From an uncultured Pelagibacteraceae bacterium (GTDB lineage Bacteria; Pseudomonadota; Alphaproteobacteria; Pelagibacterales; Pelagibacteraceae): a DNA stretch of 64,000 nt. Made by a program: the position numbers and the translations under genes. The stretch spans positions 310,001 through 374,000 of the forward strand of contig CACHOG010000001.1 in the NCBI GenBank assembly GCA_902581445.1. Direction: 5' to 3'. The notes beneath the pieces are model-generated. The model saw only the letters and a program-made list of their open reading frames with translations, was not told the origin of the DNA and did no database searches. Positions 1-8,893 of this stretch are shown here, piece by piece (the stretch's first letter is position 1; each line of letters starts with the position of its first letter).

Positions 1-2
1 AA

Positions 3-206
3 GCTGTAATGGACAAATCTTCAGGGGGACAAATTGCTGACAATATCACTGTTTCAAAAGATGCTATAATTGAAACTGTGGCTGAAAAAATTTTAAGTCA
101 GGATAAACCGGTGAGTGTGGTAGATAAAAATAATAATGTAGTTGGAAGTGTAAAACCTTCAAAAATAATCCAAACTGTTTTTGGGCAAGGTAAAGAAAAA
201 AAATAA
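3..206 (+). CDS. Betaine-type ABC transporter ATP-binding protein, C-terminal fragment (CBS region)
   Basis: The reading frame is open to the left edge of the window, so this is the 3' end of a longer gene and the ATG at 9 is internal. The visible 68 residues resemble the last half of the CBS domain that ends ProV/OpuAA-type ATPases, with a VSVVDKNNNVVGSVKPSKI segment followed by a lysine-rich tail. The Walker motifs lie outside the window. The fused permease gene follows after 6 bases, so the two subunits are almost certainly co-transcribed and form one importer. The substrate (glycine betaine, proline betaine, choline or another methylated amine) cannot be told from this piece. Confidence 0.75.
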   Translation, partial: AVMDKSSGGQIADNITVSKDAIIETVAEKILSQDKPVSVVDKNNNVVGSVKPSKIIQTVFGQGKEKK

Positions 207-212
207 AGTATT

Positions 213-2336
213 ATGGCTTTTCTTCAAAAATATCCTAAAGCTGTCCAATGGTCATTTTTGTTATTAGTGTTCTTTGGATTATGTTTTGCAATAGAGGTTC
301 CTGATGGATATGAATTTGCGAAAGCTGGAACTGAATTTATTGATAAAGATAAATTAGATCAAACAAAATACAGTGTGTTTTGGAGATTACCTGCTTTTAT
401 AGCATGGATGCCTGGATGGATAAATGACTCAGTTTTTTTTCTATTAAATGAATGGGCACCTATAGAATATTTTGATAGCGATATTCAGGAGACAAAATCT
501 CGTCCAGTTGTTCTTCATATTACAAGAATTATTTCTAGATCAATGCTTTTCATGATTGAGTTCATAAGAGAAATTTTAATTGGAGGTGTTGAAACTGTTG
601 TAGCATTTACTAGCTGGGATTGGTTAGATAAAAATCCTTGGGCAGAATTACCGGGCCTTCCTTGGACTATTGTTGCTGGTGCAGCTGTAGTTTTAGGTTA
701 TAAATTAAATGGCAGGAATCTTGCTATCTTTGCTGGATTAACCATGATTTATATTTCAGCATTCGGTCAATGGAAACCTTCAATGCAAACTTTATCATTT
801 GTAATGGTTGCAGCGCCAATATCTTTCTTATTAGGATTAGGATTTGGAATATGGGCATACAGAAGTAAAAGAGTTGAAAATATTTTAAACCCACTTCTTA
901 ACGTTGCACAAACCATGCCACACTATTCCTATTTAGTTCCAATAATGGTTTTATTTGGTATTGGTGACCATGCTGGAGCAATAGCAACTATTATTTTTGC
1001 TACACCTCCTATGGTCAGATTGACTTTGCTAGGACTCAGAAAAGTTTCACCAGAAGTTATAGAGGCTGGAAAGATGAGCGGATGTAGTAATTTCCAACTC
1101 TTATTTAAAGTACTAATACCAACGGCTCGTAGAGATATTTTAATTGGTGTTAACCAAGTTATCATGCAATGTTTAGCAATGGCTGTTATTGCATCTTTTA
1201 TTGGAGCAAAAGGACTAGGCTGGAATTTATTATTAGCTTTGAACCAATTACGAATAGGTTTAGCTTTAGAAGCAGGAATATGTATAACACTAATCGCTGT
1301 TTTATTAGATAAAATGTCATTGGCTTGGGCAAACAAACAAATAAATTATTTTGAAAATCCAACTTTCTTTCAAAGAAATAAATATTTTATGATTTTTGTC
1401 GGAGTGGTCATAGCTGGATACATTTTATCATATATTGGAACATTCTATTTCAAAGAAGGATTTAATTATCTGTTTATTGTTCCACACAATAAAGGAATAT
1501 CTACAGAAGCATTTTGGAATTCTGGTGTAGATTGGATACTTGATAACTTTTTTGATCCACTAAAAGTTTTTAATACTTGGTTAATTACACAAGTTTTAAT
1601 TCCTATGAAAAATGCCTTCTTAAGAATGCCAGCTGTAGCTACTTTTGTACTTTTTATGGGTGCTGGTTATATTATTGGAGGAATAAGATCTGCAATTGTT
1701 GTTGGAAGCTTTACATTATTTATAGCTCTAACTGAGTGGTGGGATAGAGCGTTAATAACCATGTATATGGCAACATTCGGTGTAATTGTTTCAGGTATTT
1801 TAGGTATAATAATTGGAACTTTAAGTGCACAGAGCAAAACAAGCACTAAAATTACATTAGCGGTGTGTGACACACTTCAAACATTTCCATCTTTTATTTA
1901 CCTAATACCTGTAATTATGTTATTTGGAGTAACAGACACTTCTGTTTTAATTGCAGTTGTAATTTATGCAACAATACCTGCAACAAGATACACAATAGAA
2001 GGATTAAGAAGTGTTCCATCAGCATTACATGATGCAGGCTCAATGTCAGGAGTTAATAGACTTCAAAGATGGATGAGAATAGAACTACCCTTAGCCTTTC
2101 CACACATGATGCTTGGAATAAATCAAACAGTCGTATTTGCATTGTTTATGGTAATTATTGGAGCAATGATTGGGACAACCGATCTTGGACAATATATACT
2201 TAAAGCATTATCTGACAGACAAGGAACCGGCAATGGTTTGATGTTGGGATTATGTGTAGCATTTATTGGACTTGCAGTTGATAATTTAATACGTACTTGG
2301 GCTGAAAAACAAAAGAAATTGTTAGGGCAGGATTAG
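213..2336 (+). CDS. Betaine-type ABC transporter permease, two permease domains fused
   Basis: A 707-residue inner-membrane protein with two copies of the binding-protein-dependent permease domain. Each copy carries the EAA-type cytoplasmic loop that contacts the ATPase: EVIEAGKMSGCSNFQLLFKV in the first half, and a matching ALHDAGSMSGVNRLQRWM in the second. Ordinary ProW/OpuAB proteins are 280-350 residues with one domain, so this is a tandem fusion. A similar 704-residue fusion lies at 47649-49763. Its ATPase ends 6 bases upstream and glycerol kinase starts 6 bases downstream. No binding-protein gene is visible next to it, so that gene is upstream of the window or elsewhere. The substrate is probably a quaternary amine osmolyte, by family only. 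Confidence 0.85.
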   Translation: MAFLQKYPKAVQWSFLLLVFFGLCFAIEVPDGYEFAKAGTEFIDKDKLDQTKYSVFWRLPAFIAWMPGWINDSVFFLLNEWAPIEYFDSDIQETKSRPVVLHITRIISRSMLFMIEFIREILIGGVETVVAFTSWDWLDKNPWAELPGLPWTIVAGAAVVLGYKLNGRNLAIFAGLTMIYISAFGQWKPSMQTLSFVMVAAPISFLLGLGFGIWAYRSKRVENILNPLLNVAQTMPHYSYLVPIMVLFGIGDHAGAIATIIFATPPMVRLTLLGLRKVSPEVIEAGKMSGCSNFQLLFKVLIPTARRDILIGVNQVIMQCLAMAVIASFIGAKGLGWNLLLALNQLRIGLALEAGICITLIAVLLDKMSLAWANKQINYFENPTFFQRNKYFMIFVGVVIAGYILSYIGTFYFKEGFNYLFIVPHNKGISTEAFWNSGVDWILDNFFDPLKVFNTWLITQVLIPMKNAFLRMPAVATFVLFMGAGYIIGGIRSAIVVGSFTLFIALTEWWDRALITMYMATFGVIVSGILGIIIGTLSAQSKTSTKITLAVCDTLQTFPSFIYLIPVIMLFGVTDTSVLIAVVIYATIPATRYTIEGLRSVPSALHDAGSMSGVNRLQRWMRIELPLAFPHMMLGINQTVVFALFMVIIGAMIGTTDLGQYILKALSDRQGTGNGLMLGLCVAFIGLAVDNLIRTWAEKQKKLLGQD

Positions 2337-2342
2337 TATTTT

Positions 2343-3812
2343 GTGAATGGAATACTTGCCATTGATCAAGGAACCACATCATCTAGAGCAATTATTTTTT
2401 CAAAAAGTGGCAAAAAATTAATTTCATCTCAATTAGAGTTTAAGCAATTTTTTCCAAAAAACGGATGGGTAGAACATAATCCCAACGAAATTTGGTCGAC
2501 AACAATCAAAGTCACAAAAAATGTTTTGTTAAAATCAAAGAAGTTAAAAATAAATATTAAAGCCTTAGGAATTACCAATCAAAGAGAAACAACCGTATGC
2601 TGGGATAAAAGAACAGGTGAACCAGTTTATAATGCAATTGTTTGGCAAGACAGAAGAACAGAAAACTACTGCAAAAAAATTAAAAAAAAAGAAAAGTTAA
2701 TTAGAAAAAAAACTGGTTTATTTTTAGACCCATATTTTTCTGCAACAAAAATAAAATGGATAATAGACAACGTCCCAAAAGCTAAAAAATTATTTAAAAA
2801 AAATGAGTTGCTGTTTGGTACAATAGACACCTTTTTGATTTGGAAATTAACCAATGGTAAAATTCACGCAACAGATGCTACAAATGCCTCAAGAACAATG
2901 CTTTTTAATATTACAAGTAACAAATGGGATAAAGATATTTTAAAAATATTCAAACTCAACGAAAAAATTCTTCCAACTGTTAAAAATTCTGCTGATGATT
3001 TTGGTTTTACAAGCAAGAAAATTGTTGGACAAAAAATAAAAATTTCTGCTGTATTGGGCGACCAGCAAGCAGCAGCAATAGGTCAAGCATGTTTTGAAAA
3101 AGGATCAGTCAAAAGCACCTATGGTACAGGAGCCTTCTTATTAATGAATACTGGTGAAAAAAAGATCATGTCAAAAAATAAATTAATAACTACAATTTGT
3201 TACAGAATAAATAATAAAACTACATATGCTTTAGAAGGGTCTATATTTATTGCAGGTGCTGGTGTGCAATGGCTTAGAGATAAAATCAGGCTAATAGATA
3301 ATGCATATGAGACTGAAAAGATCGCGAAATCCACAAAAAATAATAAAAGTGTTTATGTTGTGCCAGCTTTCACAGGTCTGGGAGCCCCATACTGGAATTC
3401 CAAATCAAGAGGTTTAATCACGGGTCTTACAAGGGATAGTGATTGGAGAGATTTAGTAAGAGCAACAATTGAGTCTGTTGCTTATCAAACTTCTGATGTA
3501 TTCTTATCAATGAGAAAAGATGGTTTAAATCCTAAAAGTGTTAAGGTTGATGGTGGTATGGTTTCAAATAATTGGTTTGTTCAATTTCTATCAGAAATTT
3601 TAAAAATTAAGATTACCAGATCAAAAATTAATGAAACTACTGCTTTAGGAGCTGCTTATATGGCTGGTTATCAAACTGGTATTTATAGATCCCTCAGTGA
3701 TATTAAACAAAATTGGAAAAAAGATAGAGACTTTAAACCAAAATTCAATAAAAGTTACAGAAATAAGTTATTGCAAGGTTGGCAACAAGCAATTAAAAAA
3801 ACTTTAGCATAA
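2343..3812 (+). CDS. glpK: Glycerol kinase
   Basis: FGGY-family kinase that phosphorylates glycerol to sn-glycerol 3-phosphate with ATP. At 489 residues it has the usual GlpK length. It shows the N-terminal phosphate motif AIDQGTTSSR (residues 6-15), the NQRETT and WQDRR blocks (79-84, 101-105), the catalytic Asp at about 240 in LGDQQAA, and YGTGAF at 260-265. The start is GTG, 6 bases after the permease stop. The next gene is a GpsA-like glycerol-3-phosphate dehydrogenase, so the pair would convert glycerol to dihydroxyacetone phosphate or feed lipid synthesis. Its place behind a betaine-type importer suggests the whole operon handles small osmolytes. Confidence 0.92.
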   Translation: MNGILAIDQGTTSSRAIIFSKSGKKLISSQLEFKQFFPKNGWVEHNPNEIWSTTIKVTKNVLLKSKKLKINIKALGITNQRETTVCWDKRTGEPVYNAIVWQDRRTENYCKKIKKKEKLIRKKTGLFLDPYFSATKIKWIIDNVPKAKKLFKKNELLFGTIDTFLIWKLTNGKIHATDATNASRTMLFNITSNKWDKDILKIFKLNEKILPTVKNSADDFGFTSKKIVGQKIKISAVLGDQQAAAIGQACFEKGSVKSTYGTGAFLLMNTGEKKIMSKNKLITTICYRINNKTTYALEGSIFIAGAGVQWLRDKIRLIDNAYETEKIAKSTKNNKSVYVVPAFTGLGAPYWNSKSRGLITGLTRDSDWRDLVRATIESVAYQTSDVFLSMRKDGLNPKSVKVDGGMVSNNWFVQFLSEILKIKITRSKINETTALGAAYMAGYQTGIYRSLSDIKQNWKKDRDFKPKFNKSYRNKLLQGWQQAIKKTLA

Positions 3813-3819
3813 TTTTGTT

Positions 3820-4785
3820 ATGGCAAAAATATTAGTAATTGGTGGCGGTGCAATGGGATCAGCTTTTACGATTCCTTGTTTAGATAATAAAAATAATGTT
3901 ACAATTACTGAACCTTATAGCAAACAATTTATAAATAATCTTAAATCAAAAAATAAATTTCATTCAGTATTAAAAATAAAGCTACCAAAAAAACTTAAAT
4001 TCAGAATATTTTCAAAAGAACTTTTAAAAGAAAAGTTTAATTTGATAGTTATTGCACTTAGTTTACCGGGAATTAATTTCATAAGTAAGGAATTAAAAAA
4101 TATTAAAAATAAAACACCAATATTAATTTTAACAAAAGGTTTAAAATATGACAAAAAAAGAAATAAAATTTTAACAATTTCTGAGCAAATTAAAATTGAC
4201 ACTAAGAATAAAAATATTTCAGTCTTAAAAGGCCCATGTTTAGCAAAAGAACTAGCAAAAAAAAATCAGACCAAAGTAATTATCGCAAATAAAAACATTA
4301 ATATAGCAAAAAAAATTGGAAAATTAATTTCAACGAATTATTATTTAGTTGAATATTCGACAGATATAATTGGTGTTGAGGTTTGTTCGGCAATAAAAAA
4401 TATTTATGCTATGGTTATAGGTGCAGGTCAATCTTTAAATATGTCTTCAAGTTTATTTCAAAAATCACTAATAGAAATGAAATATCTAACAAAATATTTT
4501 AATGGTAAAGAAACCACAGTCGAAAGTCTAGCAGGTGTTGGTGATTTATATGTAAGCGCTGCTGGGGGAAGAAATAGTAAAATGGGTGATTATTTAGGAA
4601 AAGGTTTTACATTCAAATCCGCTAAGAAAAAATTTATGTTTAAAGACACAGTTGAAGGAGAACAATTGGCCAGAGAAATTGGACCGTTTATTTTTAAAAA
4701 AATTAATTTACAAAAAATACCTTTAATGACCAATTTACTTAGATCTTTATTAAAAAATAAAAAATTAAATTTAAAAAAATTGTAA
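3820..4785 (+). CDS. gpsA: NAD(P)-dependent glycerol-3-phosphate dehydrogenase, GpsA-like
   Basis: Interconverts sn-glycerol 3-phosphate and dihydroxyacetone phosphate. The 321-residue protein starts with a Rossmann nucleotide-binding motif GGGAMGSA (8-15). It has the GPCLAKE block (138-144) and the catalytic lysine region VCSAIKNIYAM with Lys at about 193, then AGVGDLYVSAAGGRNSKMG. It follows glpK by 7 bases. It is lysine- and asparagine-rich, as expected for an AT-rich genome. Whether it works in glycerol catabolism (suggested by glpK) or phospholipid synthesis (the usual GpsA role) cannot be decided here; a second gpsA elsewhere in the genome would favour the catabolic role. Confidence 0.85.
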   Translation: MAKILVIGGGAMGSAFTIPCLDNKNNVTITEPYSKQFINNLKSKNKFHSVLKIKLPKKLKFRIFSKELLKEKFNLIVIALSLPGINFISKELKNIKNKTPILILTKGLKYDKKRNKILTISEQIKIDTKNKNISVLKGPCLAKELAKKNQTKVIIANKNINIAKKIGKLISTNYYLVEYSTDIIGVEVCSAIKNIYAMVIGAGQSLNMSSSLFQKSLIEMKYLTKYFNGKETTVESLAGVGDLYVSAAGGRNSKMGDYLGKGFTFKSAKKKFMFKDTVEGEQLAREIGPFIFKKINLQKIPLMTNLLRSLLKNKKLNLKKL

Positions 4786-4790
4786 ATTTT

Positions 4791-5951
4791 ATGAAATCTA
4801 ATTGGAACTACCCAACAACCGTCTGGGTCGGTAATAATAGAATAACTGAAATTAATTCTGCATGCAAAAGTCTTAAAATCAAAAAGCCATTGTTTGTCAC
4901 AGATAAAGATTTAGCAGGTTTAGATTTTGTAAAAAATATAATTAAAATTATTGAAAAAGAATTCAAAAACTTAAATATTTTTTCCAATTTTTCTGGCAAC
5001 CCTAATGGCGATGATGTTGATAAAGGTGTTAAAGAATTTAAAAAAAATAACTGTGATGGCGTAATAGCTTTTGGTGGTGGAAGTGGATTGGATGTTGGAA
5101 AAGCAATAGCGTTTATGTCTGGTCAAACAAGACCAATTTGGGATTTTGAGGATATAGGTGATTATTGGAAAAGAGCGAACAACGATAATATCGCACCTAT
5201 AATAGCTGTACCCACAACAGCAGGTACAGGCTCAGAAACTGGAAGAGCATCAGCGATAATTAATAATGAAACTGGGGTAAAAAAAATAATTTTCCATCCT
5301 AAATTTTTACCGTCGATTGTAATCTTAGATCCGGTTTTAACTTTGGACCTTTCTCCTAGATTAACTGCTGCAACAGGAATGGATGCTTTAGCGCATAACT
5401 TAGAGGCTTTTTGCGCTCCTGGATTTCACCCAATGGCTGATGGTATAGCGATAGAAGGTATAAGATTGACAAAAAAATCTTTAATGACTGCTGTTAAAGA
5501 TGGAAAAAATTTAGAAGCAAGGTCAGATATGTTGGCCGCAGCAAGCATGGGATCTACTGCGTTCCAAAAAGGCCTTGGTGCAATTCATTCATTAAGTCAC
5601 CCAGTAAACGCTCAATTTAATTTACATCATGGATTATCCAATGCAATTTTTATGCCTTATGTACTCACTTATAATAAAAAATTTATAGAAAAAAGAATAG
5701 TATCTATTTGTGATTTCCTTGGTTTAAAAAAAGATTTTAAATGTTTTTTGGATTGGATCTTAGAACTAAGAAAAGATTTAAATATCCCACATGCTTTATC
5801 AGAAGTTATCAGCGAAGATAAATTTGATTTAGAAATGTTATCAAAAATGGCTCTTGAAGATCCTTCAACTGCGACAAATCCTAGATTGTTAAATCTAGAG
5901 GATATGAAAAAATTATATGACCACAGTATGAAAGGTAATTTATTTTCATGA
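4791..5951 (+). CDS. Iron-containing alcohol dehydrogenase
   Basis: Group III (Fe-ADH) NAD(P)-dependent dehydrogenase, 386 residues. Visible motifs are the nucleotide-binding GGGSGLDVGKA (95-105), PTTAGTGSE (141-149), and the metal ligands Asp198 and His202 in GMDALAH, His266 in HSLSH, and His280 in HHG. It is paralogous to the protein at 51859-53052. The start is 5 bases after gpsA and its stop overlaps the next gene by 4 bases, so it belongs to the same operon. The substrate is unknown; with glycerol kinase and GpsA beside it, a small polyol, an aldehyde or a glycerol derivative is possible. Confidence 0.85.
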   Translation: MKSNWNYPTTVWVGNNRITEINSACKSLKIKKPLFVTDKDLAGLDFVKNIIKIIEKEFKNLNIFSNFSGNPNGDDVDKGVKEFKKNNCDGVIAFGGGSGLDVGKAIAFMSGQTRPIWDFEDIGDYWKRANNDNIAPIIAVPTTAGTGSETGRASAIINNETGVKKIIFHPKFLPSIVILDPVLTLDLSPRLTAATGMDALAHNLEAFCAPGFHPMADGIAIEGIRLTKKSLMTAVKDGKNLEARSDMLAAASMGSTAFQKGLGAIHSLSHPVNAQFNLHHGLSNAIFMPYVLTYNKKFIEKRIVSICDFLGLKKDFKCFLDWILELRKDLNIPHALSEVISEDKFDLEMLSKMALEDPSTATNPRLLNLEDMKKLYDHSMKGNLFS

Positions 5952-6736
5952 AAAAAATACTAATAGTAGAGGGTAATCTTAAAGAGGAAAATCAGCAATT
6001 TACTAATGCTGGCATTCAAACACACACAGAAAGTTTAAAAGATAGTATTGCATATTTTACAAAAAATTTAGAAATTGATGTAGCAAATCCTTCATCAGAT
6101 CCTAAAGTTTTTGAAAATATTAAAAACCTTGAGGAGTACGATGGTCTTATTTGGGGCGGCAGTAGCTTAAATATTTATAATGATACAATTGAAATTCGTA
6201 GACAAATTGAATTTATGAAAGAGTCTCAAAAAAAAATAAAAAAAATTCTTGCAATATGTTGGGGTATGCAAGTTGCTGTTACAGCAGCAGGTGGAGAAGT
6301 AAGGAAATGTCAAAAAGGAACACATAGGGGAATCGCTCATCAAATACAAATAAATGATAACGGGCTAAAACATCCTCTTTATAAAAATAAAAAAAATAAT
6401 TTTAACACCCCTGCATTTAATTTTGACGAAGTTTCAAAAATTCCAGATAACGCAATACTTTTATCATCAAACAAAATTAATAAAGTGCAAGGGCTAAATT
6501 TTAAAATTAATGAGTGTGATATCTGGGGTATACAATATCACCCAGAGATATCATACGATAAAATGATAAGATTAATCCATTTTAGAACTGATAGATTAAT
6601 TGAAAAGAAGGCTTTTGAAGATCAAAAAGAAATTGATAATCATGTTCAAATGATAGAGCAAGAAAATCAAATATCAAATAGGGATTTAAGAATGATCGAA
6701 TTGAAAAATTGGATTGATTATTTAAATGAAAATTAA
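5948..6736 (+). CDS. Class I glutamine amidotransferase-like protein
   Basis: A 262-residue protein with a class I glutamine amidotransferase fold like that of the GMP synthase GATase domain. It has a nucleophile elbow ICWGMQ with Cys104 and the HPE pair with His198 and Glu200, so the triad is complete. There is no synthetase domain, so it may be a free-standing hydrolase of a gamma-glutamyl compound rather than an ammonia donor. It overlaps the Fe-ADH gene by 4 bases (ATGA) and the glutamate-cysteine ligase gene by 11 bases. This tight coupling to gshA and gshB hints at hydrolysis or transfer of a gamma-glutamyl group. The exact substrate is not known. Confidence 0.75.
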   Translation: MKKILIVEGNLKEENQQFTNAGIQTHTESLKDSIAYFTKNLEIDVANPSSDPKVFENIKNLEEYDGLIWGGSSLNIYNDTIEIRRQIEFMKESQKKIKKILAICWGMQVAVTAAGGEVRKCQKGTHRGIAHQIQINDNGLKHPLYKNKKNNFNTPAFNFDEVSKIPDNAILLSSNKINKVQGLNFKINECDIWGIQYHPEISYDKMIRLIHFRTDRLIEKKAFEDQKEIDNHVQMIEQENQISNRDLRMIELKNWIDYLNEN

Positions 6737-7970
6737 ATCTAAGCAACAAATAATAGAACATTTTATTTCAGGTAATAAACCAGATCAATTTATTGGTGTT
6801 GAGAATGAAAAATTTCTATTTAAAAAAAAAAGTAACGAAAGGGCAGATTACTCTGATTTATTAAAAATTTTCAATTTTTTTACCTTAAAATTTAATTGGG
6901 AACCTATTAAAGAAGATGAAAATATTATTGGTTTAAAAAAAAATGGAAAAATGATTACTCTAGAACCAGGAAATCAAATAGAATTATCTGGTAGTCAATT
7001 ATCCAATATTCATGAAGTCTGTTCCGAGTCATATGAATTTCAAGAAAAATTAAATTTAGCATGTGAAAATTTTGATTTAAAAACTTTATCAGTAGGCTTC
7101 GATCCATTTTCGAGTATTGATAAAATTCCAAATAACCCAAAAAAAAGATACAGAGTAATGACAAAAGAAATGCCAAAAAATGGTTCTCTAAGCTTAGAAA
7201 TGATGTATCAAACAGCTGGTACTCAGATAAATATTGACTACAAGAATGAAGAAGATTTTAAAAAAAAATTTAAAGTTGCATCTTATCTAACACCAATAAG
7301 CATCGCATTATTTTCTAATTCTGCAATCAAAGAAAACAAATTCAGTGGTTATTTATCTTATCGTTCGAAAGTTTGGCAAAACACTTCTAGAGCTGGATTG
7401 CCAGAAATTTTTCTTGAAGAAATGTCTTATGAAAAATATGCAGATTTTGTTTTAAATTATCCACTGTTATTTTATCAAAAAAATAACGAATATTTATTTC
7501 CAGATGGTAAAACATATTCTGATTTAATAAAACAAGATGAAGCTGACAAAAGTAATCTTGAATTGCATCTATCCACAATTTTTACCGAAGTAAGATTAAA
7601 AAGCTACATAGAAATAAGATCTTTGGATGCGTGCGAATGGGACTGTCATTGTGCTGGTCCAGCATTTTTAATAGGACTTCTTTATGGAAATTTAAATAAA
7701 ACATATGAGATTATAAATAAATGGAAAAAAAAGGACATTTTAGAAGCATATTTTAATAGTCCAACAAAAGGTTTTGGCACAGAAATAGATGGGAAAAGTA
7801 TTTTAGATTGGTCGGATATTTTTTTAAAATTATCAAAAGAGGGATTAAATTTTAGAAATCAATTAAACTCAAAAAAAAATAATGAAGAAATATATCTTAA
7901 AAATGTTGATAGCATGATCACTAAAAAAAGTACTAAGGCTGAGGATTCACTTAAAAATCTAAATCAATGA
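6726..7970 (+). CDS. gshA: Glutamate-cysteine ligase
   Basis: First step of glutathione synthesis: ATP-dependent joining of glutamate and cysteine through the gamma-carboxyl. At 414 residues it looks like the plant/alpha-proteobacterial type of the enzyme. Features are the N-terminal FIGVENEKFLF segment, the central MMYQTAGTQINIDY block (about residues 159-172), the YRSKVWQNTSRAGLPE segment, and the acidic/Cys-rich EIRSLDACEWDCHCAGPAF region near residue 300. It overlaps the amidotransferase upstream by 11 bases and gshB downstream by 4 bases. Because it sits with an unusual amidotransferase, a different amine acceptor than cysteine is a minor alternative. Confidence 0.83.
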   Translation: MKIKSKQQIIEHFISGNKPDQFIGVENEKFLFKKKSNERADYSDLLKIFNFFTLKFNWEPIKEDENIIGLKKNGKMITLEPGNQIELSGSQLSNIHEVCSESYEFQEKLNLACENFDLKTLSVGFDPFSSIDKIPNNPKKRYRVMTKEMPKNGSLSLEMMYQTAGTQINIDYKNEEDFKKKFKVASYLTPISIALFSNSAIKENKFSGYLSYRSKVWQNTSRAGLPEIFLEEMSYEKYADFVLNYPLLFYQKNNEYLFPDGKTYSDLIKQDEADKSNLELHLSTIFTEVRLKSYIEIRSLDACEWDCHCAGPAFLIGLLYGNLNKTYEIINKWKKKDILEAYFNSPTKGFGTEIDGKSILDWSDIFLKLSKEGLNFRNQLNSKKNNEEIYLKNVDSMITKKSTKAEDSLKNLNQ

Positions 7971-8893
7971 AAAAAATTATAGCAATACAATCTAACAATC
8001 TAAAAACAATTAATCCATTAACAGATACCTCTTTACAATTAGCAATTGAGGCTCAAAAAAGAGGTTTTAAAGTTTTTTGGTATGAAGCTGATAATTTAAG
8101 TATAATAAATTCTAAACTCCAGGCTCAAGGTCATCTGGTATATTTTTTTGAAGGTAAAAAAAATTTTTATAAAATAAATAAAAAAATTAAATTTAATATT
8201 TCAAAAGCTGCTTTTATTTTAATAAGGCAAAATCCACCATTTGATATGAATTATATTAATTCTACATATTTTTTGGATAATATTGATCAAAAAAAAGTTA
8301 TTAATAATCCATCTGCAATAAGAAATGTATCTGAAAAATTTTACTCTTCACGATTTTTAAGATTTATGCCTCCGACTATTTTTTCAAATAGTATTAAGGA
8401 CATCCACAAACATTACAAAAAATATAAGAAAATCGTAATAAAACCTTTAGATGGTTATGCAGGAAAAAATATACTCTTTTTAACAAAAAAATTTTCTAAA
8501 CCAAAAGTATCTTTGTTTATTAAAAAATATAATTATTTGATGGTCCAAAAATATTTAAATAAAGTAAAATTTGGAGACAAAAGAGTATTTATAATTAAGG
8601 GTAAAGTAAAAGGCGCAATTAAAAGAGTTCCAAGAGCAGGATCTAACTTATCAAATATTTCACAAGGTGGAACAGCATTTAAAACTGGCTTAAGTAAAAA
8701 AGAATTAAAAATTTCCTCATTAATCAGCAAAAGTTTAATAAAAGATAAAATTTATTTTGCAGGAATAGATTTAATTGATGGTTACCTCATTGGAGATATA
8801 AACGTTACATCTCCAACTGGATTACCTCAATTTAAAGATCTTACAGGAAAAAATTTAGCAAAAGATTTTTGGGACGGTTTAGGTTTAAAATAA
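7967..8893 (+). CDS. gshB: Glutathione synthetase
   Basis: ATP-grasp ligase that adds glycine to gamma-glutamylcysteine. The 308-residue length matches prokaryotic GshB. The sequence shows the N-terminal domain with [13 protein letters not shown], the ATP-grasp core [15 protein letters not shown], the MVQKYL segment, GDKRVFII, the basic [17 protein letters not shown] loop, and the C-terminal [14 protein letters not shown] metal/ATP site. It overlaps gshA by 4 bases, completing a glutathione operon. It converges with fhs, overlapping its end by 9 bases. Confidence 0.9.
   Translation: MKKIIAIQSNNLKTINPLTDTSLQLAIEAQKRGFKVFWYEADNLSIINSKLQAQGHLVYFFEGKKNFYKINKKIKFNISKAAFILIRQNPPFDMNYINSTYFLDNIDQKKVINNPSAIRNVSEKFYSSRFLRFMPPTIFSNSIKDIHKHYKKYKKIVIKPLDGYAGKNILFLTKKFSKPKVSLFIKKYNYLMVQKYLNKVKFGDKRVFIIKGKVKGAIKRVPRAGSNLSNISQGGTAFKTGLSKKELKISSLISKSLIKDKIYFAGIDLIDGYLIGDINVTSPTGLPQFKDLTGKNLAKDFWDGLGLK

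Noticed and set aside
929-1336. Minus-strand open frame of 135 residues inside the permease gene
   Set aside because: It lies wholly antisense to a clearly recognisable permease, has no family motif and no ribosome site; it is a by-product of the coding frame opposite.
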